From: Nissolia schottii
Taxonomy: Eukaryota; Streptophyta; Magnoliopsida; Fabales; Fabaceae
Direction of reading: 5' to 3'
Assembly (NCBI GenBank): GCA_003254905.1
Contig: QANU01019497.1
Location: 124,001-188,000 of the forward strand
DNA length: 64,000 nucleotides
Shown: positions 51,592 through 61,580 of the stretch, piece after piece
Position numbering within the stretch: the stretch's first letter is position 1
Layout: each line of letters starts with the position of its first letter
Notes under the pieces: model-generated
The model's database searches: none
Seen by the model: only the letters and a program-made list of their open reading frames with translations
What the model was told of the DNA's origin: nothing
Position numbers and translations under genes: made by a program

Positions 51592-53499
51592 TATTATTGT
51601 TTGCAATCATGTCTTTCAATACCTTATTTTCTCTATTTCTCTTTCAAATATGTTTCTAGGTTGCGCAAGTCGGTACAACCAATATTTGTAGGCAATTTTG
51701 TCTCTGCTATATGTAATCAATCATTGCTCTTATGCTGTAGTATTTTGGCAGATTGATTAAATCTCTTAAAAAGAAGAAAATGTCGTCATCGGCAGGATGT
51801 CATGTAACTAGGTTCGGGCATAGAAAATGTCATTTTTCATTTGAGATATCAGCAAATACTAATGGCAAATTTGTTTTGTCAATCCAGCGTTTTTACTTGG
51901 CTTCTCATGAGCCAACACCTTCACTTGAAGAAGAAACACTTAGTTGTATGGACGCATTTGGTGTGTGTAACATTTTTTAAGGACAAATTTTTGCAACTTA
52001 TTAACTTTGAGGTCCACGATTCAATTCTCATTCCCTTTTTTATTGCCTTAGTCACAACCCCAAGTTTTCCAACGACTTCAGTAGCAAAGGCAAGCCATCC
52101 ATATAGCTTTAATTGACCAAACAAATTCGGTATTCGACGAAGCAAAAATAAGAACGTGGCTTCTTTACATCCATTTGGTATAATTTGTATACCAAAATAT
52201 GAGTTGGAAAATAAATTCACAAACGTATGGATCTAGGGCTGAAATCGCCACACCTGTGGCAATTTTAGACTTCTTTTTTATAAAAAAAAATTGTTGGACT
52301 ATAATACGAGATTAAAAAATTTATGGGAGCATTGAAATGTAAACCTTTCTGGGGCAAACTAAATTACATCCTGTTGATCACATTTTAGTTTCTTTATAGA
52401 ATCAATCAAACTACAGAACAACTGAAATATGAGAGCAATGACAGGTTACCTATACGCTAGTACCAACACAAAAGAATTGCCTTCAATATTGAACTGACTT
52501 CCCACAATGTTCGAAACAACTTGGAATAGTGAAAATGAAGTCTCTCTCACGCTTGCAAAACATGGTATTCGGGGGTTAAGATGGATATGGCAGGGGCACA
52601 TGCCTAGAAGAAAAATATTGACTTATATATGCTTTGGGTTTTTGATAAATTTTTTTTATTTGATTTTGTTCTAAATATATTAAAAATTACATAATTTTAA
52701 TTGCAAACGTGACTAATGGAGTGTCACGTAAGTAGTAGTGTTATGTGAACAAAATAAATTTACTTGACTCATAACATGTTTGACTCAAATTTGCCTTGAA
52801 ATTCTGACATATCTATCACCCAATATCAAGTCAAATTATGGGTTATAAGTCGAGTTTAGACCGAGTTGTGAGTCTTTATTTTTCTTACATGACACTACAT
52901 TAATCTCGTCATAGTTAACAAAGTTCAACTAACAATACGTAAAAAAAAAAGGTTTTATTAACTATAAAGACTAAAATCACAAGAGTCTCACTAACAACAA
53001 AGATTAAAACTAAATAATTTTTCATATAAAAAAACTTTTTAAAAACTTAATTTAAATCACAAACATTTCTAAGAATCTAAACCCTAAAACATATTTAAGT
53101 CGTAAGATTTCTTCTTACAAAATTTCAAGTATATAGGATATTTGCATATATTTTATGAAACTCAGCACATTTTATAACAATAGATCACAGATTATAATGA
53201 TTGGATGAGACCTTAAAGAGACTTCACTTCATTGTAATCTTATTCAATAGAATGTTAACACCACACAAAAAAGTGGAGTAGCAGCACATATTTAGCAGCA
53301 GTTAGAAAGAATTGTCATTGTTTAATATTTCGCGGCCGTTTAGAGGAACCGCTAAAATATACTAAAATTTGCAGCTCTTGGTAAAGGCAACCGCTGCAGG
53401 TTAAAAAGCTAAAAAAATAAAATAAAAAAGCAAAATTAATCCTTCATTCGAGCTCTTCTCCGTCTCACTCAATCTCTTCCTCTCGCGCGTTCCTCACAG
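51592..53499. other. UGT 2 3' UTR and intergenic DNA
   Basis: Mostly AT-rich. A - strand open frame at 51,921-52,220 has no recognised family. Near 53,330-53,410 there are GCGGCCGTTTAGAGG / AACCGCTAAAAT and AACCGCTGCAGG motifs, of the kind seen near the ends of plant CACTA-type transposons; they directly precede the captured gene fragments. Confidence 0.5.
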
Positions 53500-54232
53500 T
53501 AATTCCTACGCCGGGGAGTGGTGTAATGACCAGAGCCATGGGGTCGGGGTGAAGACCTGCTCCGATGGCAGCTGTTACATTGGGGGGTTCAACTATGGCG
53601 TCAAGCACGACCTTGGCTGTTGTCATTTTAGGTTAGTTCCTAATTTCCCCCTTTCGTCTTTCTTCCAATTCCTAATTAAGTATTTCAAATTCATGATGCT
53701 AGATGCTTTTAATTCCTTCCCCTCTCTGAATCTCTCAATTCCCCCAATTCATTCTATTCCCTCTCTCTCTCTCCCTTCAATTTCTCAATTTTAGGGCTCA
53801 CTTCCCTCTTTCCAAAACCCCCTTCCCACGCTCCCTATGCCCCACCAAGCTCGCCGACGACAACGCGATGGTCCCTTCCAACGGCCCTCCCGCTTCCCCG
53901 TCCGATCAAAGCACGTCACAGTCACTCATTTTTCCTCTTTCATTGCAAACTTTTCTTGTTTCACGCTCTTGTTGGCGCGTGCAGTGTTCGTAATCGTGTT
54001 TTGTGCGTTGTGGCTTATGATGCAGGGTTCGGCAGCACACCATATCGGTGTTCGTTGGAGACGAGAGCGGAGTGGTTAACCGGATTGCGGGGGTGTTCGC
54101 GAGGAGAGGTTACCACATCGAGTCCCTCGCCGTTGGCCTCAACGAAGATAGGGCTCTCTTCACCGTCGTCGTCTCCGGAACCGATAGGGTTCTCCAGCAG
54201 GTCATGGAGCAGCTCCAGAAGCTCGTCAATAT
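53500..54232 (+). pseudogene. Chimera of MORN-repeat exon and acetolactate synthase regulatory-subunit exons
   Basis: Three exons with GT-AG borders and matching phases: 53500-53631, 53795-53920 and 54026-54232. The first encodes MORN-type repeats (YAGEWCNDQSHG, then GSCYIGGFNYGVKH), like plant MORN-repeat proteins. The second and third encode the start of the ALS small (regulatory) subunit: KLADDNAMVPSNGPP, then an ACT domain from [12 protein letters not shown] to [12 protein letters not shown]. Native ALS subunits have two ACT regions and several hundred residues; here the sequence stops after part of the first. No ATG precedes the MORN part; an in-frame ATG occurs in the second exon (AMVPS). 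Most likely gene fragments captured and joined by a transposon. Both fragments still read without interruption, so the event may be recent or the transcript used. Confidence 0.75.
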
Positions 54233-54362
54233 GTATGTACTTATTTACTGTAAAATTTTGTATTAATTTACAGTATATTTATCATTTAGTGAGATTTATA
54301 TTTTAGTTAAATTTTATTCAATAATGATTTAACACGTTTCACAATAAATAAATATATATAAT

Positions 54363-54810
54363 ATTTTTTCTCTTCAATATTATTTGAGCAGAAATCTATT
54401 TTAATAAACCTTCAATTTATACTATTAAGGTATTTATTTTTCTTTTTTTTTAATATTTTATCTTTTCAATAAAGACGATTTATTTACTTTTGGACAATTC
54501 AAAAAAGAAAAAGTTATGTTGTTGGAAAATTTGAATATGCAATTCAAATTATAGAAAGTCTCCTAAAGAAACAACAAAATTGAAATTGAAGTCTTATAAA
54601 ATACATTAATTCTTTTTAGCTTAATTGGTTCCCAAGCATGCACTAGGACTAATCAATTTCCACATTATTGGGCCGCCTTTGAATTTATGTGGTGGTCAGA
54701 AACAATGTGCACGAATCCACACGCAACCATAATAATTCGAATATGAAAAATCATATATGTCTTTATTTATTTTAAAAAAATTTGTGTCTACTTACACTCT
54801 ATTAATATTA
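54363..54810. repeat. Segmental duplication, left copy (upstream of UGT 3)
   Basis: Matches about 63,533-64,000 at high identity in the same orientation, including GGGCCGCCTTTGAATTTATG and CAAGCATGCACTAGG. The right copy has an insertion of about 30 bases after TTTGAGCA. This is the 5' flank of UGT 3. Confidence 0.9.
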
Positions 54811-55175
54811 CCTAAGGGACAAAAAGTTAAAAATATGACTCGTTAAAATTTTATCCAATAATACACTAATCTTTCAATTGTGAGGACAAACTCTCATGCT
54901 AAAGAAATCTAGATACACTGTTGTTCCAATATAGGGACAAATGGAAACATCCAAAGTTATGCAATCCAATAAAATAAAACCTTTGTGCTATGCGGATTGA
55001 TTAGAGGAATCTTATCGGCTGGAGGAGACCGAGGTGACTAGAACCAAGCCACATGATGCTCAATCAAAGAGACGTAAAGGGCAAAAAAAAAATTGACTGA
55101 CTCAAACAATAATAGTCCAACTTGCCTATGCAGGCGCTTACATCACCAAGAAAGCATTGTTGGGACTTTGGATCA

Positions 55176-55183
55176 TATAAATA
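55176..55183 (+). promoter_or_regulatory. TATA box of UGT 3
   Basis: TATAAATA, 62 bases before the ATG at 55,245, in otherwise A/C-rich leader sequence. Confidence 0.65.
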
Positions 55184-55244
55184 AATGGCTTAGTAGCAAG
55201 TAAACAAATTCACCCTATCATATCATATATCCTCCCAAAAAAGA

Positions 55245-56702
55245 ATGCCTCAGCTCCATTTCGTTTTGTTTCCATTAATGGCCCCGGGCCACATGATCCC
55301 CATGATGGACATTGCTAAAATATTGGTGCAGCGCAATGTTGTTGTTACAGTTGTCACAACACCACAAAACGCAGCACGTTTCACATCAACCATTGATCGT
55401 TACATTGAGTCTGGTTATCAAATCAGATTTGCTCAGCTTCAATTCCCATCTAAAGAGGCTGGTTTACCAGACGGGTGCGAGAATGTTGACATGCTACCTT
55501 CACTTGGGGAGTCCTTGAGTTTCTTCAATGCAACAAGGCTTCTACATGAACAAGCGGAGAAGCTCTTTGAAGAGTTAACACCTCCACCAAGCTGCATAAT
55601 CTCCGATATGTGCTTGCCGTATACAATGCACATCGCTAACAAATACAGCATTCCCAGGATTTCTTTCATAGGAGGCAATTGCTTCTGTCTCTTGTGTATC
55701 CTTAGTTTACGTGTCCATAATGTCTGGGAGAGCATTACAGAGGAAACAGAGTACTTTGTTCTGCCTGGGATCCCTGACAGAATTGAAATGACCAAAGCAC
55801 AGATACCGTCACCAAATGATGAAGATTGGAAGCAGGCTAATGAGGAAATGCTTGCGGCTGAAATGTCTTCTTATGGGACGATCATTAATTCATTTGAAGA
55901 GTTGGAGCCGGCATATGCAAAAGAGTACAGAAAGGTCAGAAATGAAAAAGTGTGGTGTGTTGGCCCTGTTTCATTAAGTAACAAGGATCAATTGGATAAG
56001 ACTCAAAGAGGTAACAGTGCATCAATTGACGAGTGGAAGCACCTAAAGTGGCTTGATTGCCAGAATCCAAGGACTGTAATCTATGTATGCCTTGGAAGTA
56101 TATGCAATTTAACGCCACAGCAGTTGATAGAGCTTGGTTTAGCCTTAGAGGCGTCAAAAAGCCCCTTCATTTGGGTTATAAGGGAAGGAAGCCAGGTAGA
56201 TGCATTGGATAAGTGGATTAAGGAAGATGGCTTTGAAGAAAGGACCAATGATCGAGGCCTTATAATTCGAGGTTGGGCTCCTCAACTGCTGATATTGTCA
56301 CACCCTGCAATTGGAGGGTTCCTAACACATTGTGGCTGGAACTCTACCTTGGAAGCGATATGTGCTGGTGTGCCAATGGTTACATGGCCACTTTTTGCGG
56401 ACCAGTTTTTGAATGAAGCACTGGTTGTGCAGGTATTGAATGTTGGAGTGAAGGTTGGGGTGGAGAGTCCAAACCAATGGGGCAAGGAAGAGGAAATTGG
56501 TGTGTTGGTGAAGAAGGAAGATGTTGATAGGGCAATAGAAAAGTTGATGGACGAGACAACTGAAAGTGAAGAAAGAAGAAAACGGGTAAGAGAGCTTTCA
56601 GGGATGGCTAAAAAAGCTGTAGAAGAAGGTGGGTCTTCTCACACTAACATGACCTTGCTTATCCAAGATATCATGCAAAAAAACAAGGGAGATACATGCT
56701 AG
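55245..56702 (+). CDS. UGT73-type UDP-glycosyltransferase, intronless (UGT 3)
   Basis: 485 residues, starting [12 protein letters not shown]; the N-terminus is five residues shorter than UGT 2, and no upstream in-frame ATG fits better. Catalytic His16 (LMAPGH) and Asp121 (CIISDMC). The PSPG box W344 to Q387 is fully canonical (HCGWNS, WPLFADQ), predicting UDP-glucose use. The C-terminal helix ends TLLIQDIMQKN like the other copies. The closest relative in the window is UGT 2. Its upstream region is duplicated at the right edge of the window. Cytosolic; acceptor unknown. Confidence 0.95.
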   Translation: MPQLHFVLFPLMAPGHMIPMMDIAKILVQRNVVVTVVTTPQNAARFTSTIDRYIESGYQIRFAQLQFPSKEAGLPDGCENVDMLPSLGESLSFFNATRLLHEQAEKLFEELTPPPSCIISDMCLPYTMHIANKYSIPRISFIGGNCFCLLCILSLRVHNVWESITEETEYFVLPGIPDRIEMTKAQIPSPNDEDWKQANEEMLAAEMSSYGTIINSFEELEPAYAKEYRKVRNEKVWCVGPVSLSNKDQLDKTQRGNSASIDEWKHLKWLDCQNPRTVIYVCLGSICNLTPQQLIELGLALEASKSPFIWVIREGSQVDALDKWIKEDGFEERTNDRGLIIRGWAPQLLILSHPAIGGFLTHCGWNSTLEAICAGVPMVTWPLFADQFLNEALVVQVLNVGVKVGVESPNQWGKEEEIGVLVKKEDVDRAIEKLMDETTESEERRKRVRELSGMAKKAVEEGGSSHTNMTLLIQDIMQKNKGDTC

Positions 56703-57359
56703 ACTAGTGTTGTTTTGCGGAGCAAAGTTTTTTTTTCGTAACTATTATAGAGCTCACACTCACATTATTTTAATATGAGTGTGTCTCATGATATTTGAGA
56801 AAAATGAGACTTAATATCTACACTAAGTCAAATTAAGATATTATAGAAAGATATATGATAGAGTACTATTATTTTGGTCACCATTACTTTCTGCATGTCA
56901 ACACCACATTTACCAACAATTTTATCTAGTTAAATATGTAATATGAATTATTTAATAATGTAAAAGTTAAACGGCATGTAATCAGAATAAATTATGTCAT
57001 ATCAAATGTCCTCTCATTGTCATTGACGAGATATAATTTCATTAGCCAACCAGAAATGTCATTTTCATCGGGGTAAATTGCATTATGTACCGCCAAATTT
57101 ATTAAAATGGTGTTCATACCCAAACTATTGTAAAAATAGTATCCCACCTATTGAGTGTTAAGTGCTATATTTTGATACTTTTTCAAGATAAATAATAATA
57201 GTTCTTCTTCAAAATATATATTATCAAAACAATTTCTCCCCATTTTGCAAACAAAATCAAAAAAGGAAAACAAAGAAACGAAAAGGCTAAAAAATGGAAC
57301 TATTGCAGATCAGAAAGCCAAAAGAGAAGGCGTAAGGGGCAAGAAGGAAAACAAAGAAA
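56703..57359. other. UGT 3 3' UTR and intergenic DNA
   Basis: AT-rich, no gene or clear element ends seen. Confidence 0.55.
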
Positions 57360-58700
57360 ATAGGAGATGAACATCCCACCGCTCAGCCGAAGTCAATGCC
57401 GCTCAGCGGAAACTACTTCACAATGAAGCAACTTGAGAAAGAAGTAAGCTCGACAGCCGCACTGACAAGCCGCACCGACGCCGCTCAGCAGGGACAGGAA
57501 GATGTCGCAGCAGCACTACGGTTCAGAACTGACAAAACTTCACCGTGAAGAAGGCTGCGCCGCTCAGCGGAGCCCTGAGACCGCTGAGCGGTCCTCGAAA
57601 AATTTCCCTATAAAAAGGAACCCGAGGCAGCAACCAAAGACACTTCACTCCAGACTTCTGAGTCCCTCAATTCCTCACTATTTCTTCAAAATCGTTTCTA
57701 TATAGCTTAAGCAATTTAGTAGTTTAGTTCCACAATATAGAAGAGGCTAAGTTGGAAGCCAAGGAGGATCAAGAAGTACGGCGGTCCTTGTCATGACGGC
57801 GTGAGAACGTGTCATGGTAAGTGATCCTCACCTTGCCTCTTTGAGCCTCACTTGTAAGATGATTTTATAATCTCTTGTTGTTGGGAATGTAATCCATGCT
57901 ATAGTGTACTTGTGTTCATGTCCCTTTGGGTATAAATGAAGCTATTTATTTCCTTAATTTCCATGGATTGATTATGTGCTTAATGCTAGCTATAGTTCAC
58001 CTAATTAAATGTTGTATGTAACTTAATGTTGTGAGTGAAAACTACATTATTAAGTAGAACATATTTCAATGTCTAATATGGTTAACTAAGGCTTGATTTT
58101 AGATCTAATTGTTTCGAGTGAAAACTGTTTCAGTAAGGTTGAGTTTAAATCTTTCCATCTAATAAGCTTAATTGCTAGGAATAGAATTGAGTTTCTTAGT
58201 CGCTTTAACATCTGAATTAATGATGGTTTATTTTGTTATTGTGCAAGAATTTGACAACTTACTAAAATAAACCTAATCATCTTATCATGCTTGAAAAAGA
58301 TGTTTAAGATAAAGAACTGATGGCGAAAAATTAAGGAAAGAATAATTCATCTACCCCAAATCATGAATGCAAGAAACTATGCATGACACGAACCAAGAAT
58401 AATTCACCTACCCCAAATCATGAATGCAAGAAACTATGCATGACACGAACCCAACAAGCTTCTTAACTTACCTCTGCTTTATTGTTTTACTATGTAATTA
58501 TGCATTATTTTATGTCTTGATTTTATAAGCCAATTCCAAGGTATTTACTCCATTGTTTAAATTAACAAATTCAAGAATGACATTTTACCAACTCCCAGAG
58601 GAGACGACTATACCTGACTATACTGCAATTGGATTCCTTGAGAATCTAAAAGCTGTAAAGACAGATATATAAAACAATAAGAGTGCGAGAAAAAGCTTTT
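57360..58700 (+). mobile_element. LTR-type remnant with promoter (fossil)
   Basis: CCGCTCAGCGG-type repeats (57,380-57,590) precede a TATAAAAAGG box near 57,611 and a leader-like stretch, the usual order of U3 and R in an LTR. CGCTCAGCG repeats also occur in the remnant at 45,953-49,573. No retroviral-type protein coding is seen. Broken; edges approximate. Confidence 0.4.
58338..58451. repeat. 57-bp tandem duplication
   Basis: Two nearly identical 57-base units (58,338-58,394 and 58,395-58,451), each holding ATGAATGCAAGAAACTATGC. A single base change separates most of their length, so recent. Lies within the LTR-type remnant. Confidence 0.9.
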
Positions 58701-58729
58701 AACATTGAGCCACTAACGTTTAAATATAT

Positions 58730-59130
58730 ATATCAAGCAAAAGGGTTGTTTGTCTGTAACCAATTTTTTTAATTTTAGACAAATTTTTTGTCTCTAAAAA
58801 TAGAATTTTTTTTTAATAAATGAAAAATATATAGATAAATATATATATATATATATATATCATAAAATTTGTGTATAATTATTGAAAAGAAAATTAATAA
58901 CTATAGACAAAAATATTATTTCTAATTATTAATTATTAGTGTTTAACTTTTTAAAAAAGTTTTTAGAAAACATTTCTATAAAAAAAATCCGTCTATAATA
59001 TTTCTTGTTTGTTAGAAAATTTGTTACAGACAAATTTTAGGACAAAAACTGTCTAAATAAATATTACAAAATGTTTTTATAATATTTATTGTAATCTTTT
59101 GTGTACACCAAAAAAATATTGGCTAACATT
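58730..59130. repeat. AT-rich sequence with inverted AGACAAATTTT motifs
   Basis: TTAGACAAATTTTTTGTCTC, CAGACAAATTTTAGG and AAACTGTCTAAA occur in both orientations, plus an (AT)n tract at about 58,835-58,861. This resembles the subterminal region of a CACTA-type or MITE element, next to the pectinesterase fragment. Ends not located. Confidence 0.4.
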
Positions 59131-59300
59131 AAATATTAATTTTCACTCTTCTTCACTCATTCTCCTTTACTCACACTCTTCTCATTATTTTTTGTTCTTT
59201 TTACTCTAACCACAATCTCTCCTTTTATTTTTGTTCAACTATTTCACATGCAATTTTTCAGTATATTTCATCAGTTTGATTTTTGGTGTTAAAATACAAG

Positions 59301-59468
59301 ATCGTCTCCTTTGGTGAGTATCGTTGTATGGGAGGTGGAGCAAATTACACATCTAGAGTCTCTTACGCGAAACAACTCAGGGATGACGAAGCACTCTACT
59401 ACACGAATATTTCCTACATTGATGGAAATGATTGGGTTGTTGATTATTCTCAAGAGTCAAAACTATAG
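59301..59468 (+). pseudogene. Pectinesterase C-terminal exon fragment
   Basis: An open stretch of 55 codons ending in TAG resembles the last exon of plant pectin methylesterases: FGEYRCMGGGANYTSRV matches the family pattern GEY.C.GPGA....RV, followed by YAKQL, then ISYIDGNDW like the final conserved SFIDG.EW block. A possible acceptor (TACAAG) precedes it. All catalytic residues lie in earlier exons that are absent from the surrounding DNA, so this piece cannot be an enzyme. Probably transposon-captured or left from a deleted gene. Confidence 0.65.
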
Positions 59469-59801
59469 TCTATATCATTAGCATATATTATTGTGTAATT
59501 TTTTTTAATTCACTATTACTGTATGTAACTTTTAGAACAAATGAAGGATTCTTTTCCGTCGAATGAAAAGAAAAGAATAAATGAAAGGAGAGTCTTATTA
59601 CTATATGATCATTAGACAGGGATATCAAAACAGATGTTTAAAAAGAAGAGAGATAAAAATAAGATCTATATATTAACACTTATGTTACAAAATATGATAA
59701 TATCCTTAACGTCTAACAAATTGGCAAGGAAAAAAAAATATTACCCAAAAGAAAAGTTGGCAAGAAAAAATTAAATACATATTTATCTTGAAAGAAAACC
59801 T

Positions 59802-61500
59802 TTAGTCTTTCTTATTGGTTAGTTCCATGATATCTTGAATCAGCATGTTCACATTGAAATGAGAAGATCCTCCTTCTTCTACAGCTATCTTAGCCATCTC
59901 CCCAAGCTCTTTAGCCCTTTTCCTTCTCTCTTCACCACCTTTATTCCTCTCATCCATTAACTCCTCTATGGCCCTTAGAACATCTTCCTTCTTGACCAAA
60001 ACCCCTGTTTTCTCTTCATTGCCCCAGTTCACAGGACTATCCACCCCAACATGCACTCCAACTCTCTGTATTTGTACAACAAACCTCTCATTGAAGAATT
60101 GATCCCCGAACAACGGCCACGTCAGCATCGATACCCCGGCACATATTGCTTCCAACGTAGAGTTCCAACCAGTGTGTGTTAAGAACCCTCCAATTGAAGG
60201 GTGTGACAGTATTAGCACTTGAGGGGCCCAACCCCTAATTATAAGGCCATGACCCTTAGTCCTATCCTCAAACCCAGATTCCATGATCCAATTGTTGAGT
60301 TCCTCTGACTGGTTCCTTTCCCTGATAACCCAAATGAAAGGCCTGTTACATTCTTGCAAGGCCATGCCAAGCTCAATCAACTGCAGGGGAATTAAATTGC
60401 AGAGGCTCCCAAGGCATACATAGATAACAGAACTTGTTTCTTGTAATTCGAGCCACTCCATGCAGTCTTCCTCGTCAATGGAGGCCTTGTTCCCTCTTTG
60501 ACCCTTTTCCAACTGATCCTTGTTCCTGAGTGAAAGTGGCCCAACGCACCACACTTTTTCGTTTCTCAACTTCTTGAATTCCCCTGCGTACGATGGCTCC
60601 AACTCCTCGAAGGAATTCACCACCACACCATAGGTACCTGGAAAGAGACAAGTATAGAATCATTCAATTATTTTTACTTAAAAGATTAACCTTTTGGGAG
60701 AAATGGTTTTTCACATGGTATAGAGCTACTATAACCAAGAGGTTTAGTGTTGGATCTTAAGAGCTATTGCATGCAAGGACCTATAAAGAAACACATGTAA
60801 AATCATTCAATTGTCTTTACTTAAAATGATTAAGCTTTTGGTGGTTATTGAAAATACCCATCTCAGCCGTGGCCATTTTCTTGACGAAGTCCTTCTCGAC
60901 CCCACTTGTTGGTTCTGCCCCAGGAATCTGCGCCTTGGTGACCTCAACTTTGTCAGGGATGTCAGGTATCGCGAAGTACTCTGAATCCGTGGCCACGCCA
61001 TCGAGAATCGTGGAGGCCTTTAGCTGCCACAGGAGACAGAAGCAACTCACTCCGTAGAAAGAGATCCTGGGAACGTCGAACTTGGTTGCTATGTGGGATA
61101 TGTAAGGCAAACCCACGTCAGAGATTATGCAGTTCGGTTTCGGAGTCAATTCGCCGAACAGCTTCTCTGCAGGTTCCTGAAGCAGAAGGCTCGCTGCGTT
61201 GAAGAAACTCCAGCCCATGCCCATTGAAGGGAGCATGTCGAAATTCTCGCAGCCTTCTGGGAAACCGGCATCTTTGGACGGGAACGGGAGTTGGGCTAGA
61301 CGGAGCTGGAGGCCGGAGTTTGAGGCGCGGGCGAAGGTTTGGGAAAAGCGAGAGGCGTTGTGTGGGGTTGTGACCAGGGTGACGATGAGGTTGTGGTGTG
61401 CTAAGATTGTTGCGAGGTCTATCATGGGGAGCATGTGACCTGGGGACATGAGTGGAAATAGGACAAAGTGAAGCTGACGTGATTGGGTTTGACATGCCAT
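59802..61500 (-). CDS. UGT73-type UDP-glycosyltransferase with one intron (UGT 4)
   Basis: Two exons on the - strand, 61500-60858 and 60637-59802, giving 1479 bases and 492 residues. The start is the ATG for [18 protein letters not shown], aligned with the paralogues; an in-frame ATG further upstream (61,626) would add 42 residues unlike the family. Catalytic His22 (LMSPGH) and Asp128 (CIISDVG). The 220-base intron splits the codon between ATAEM and [14 protein letters not shown], near residue 215. PSPG box W351 to Q394 with two unusual residues: HTGWNS instead of HCGWNS (Thr370) and AGVSMLTWP instead of AGVPMVTWP (Ser384). The end Gln is kept. The reading frame is whole, so probably functional or recently so. 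A transposon ends 80 bases upstream. Confidence 0.93.
60638..60857 (-). other. Intron of UGT 4
   Basis: GT-AG intron (donor G|GTATTTTC, acceptor TTTCCAG|GT on the - strand), absent from the three other UGTs in the window at the same protein position. Confidence 0.9.
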
Positions 61501-61580
61501 TTTATGAAATGATGCCTTCCCTAACTCTAACTGGAATCCGCATTCTATGGACAAGGGAAATGTAACCTTAAATAATATTT

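Noticed and set aside
51921-52220. A 99-residue open frame on the - strand
   Set aside because: No recognised family, no flanking splice or promoter signals, and it lies in UGT 2 downstream DNA.
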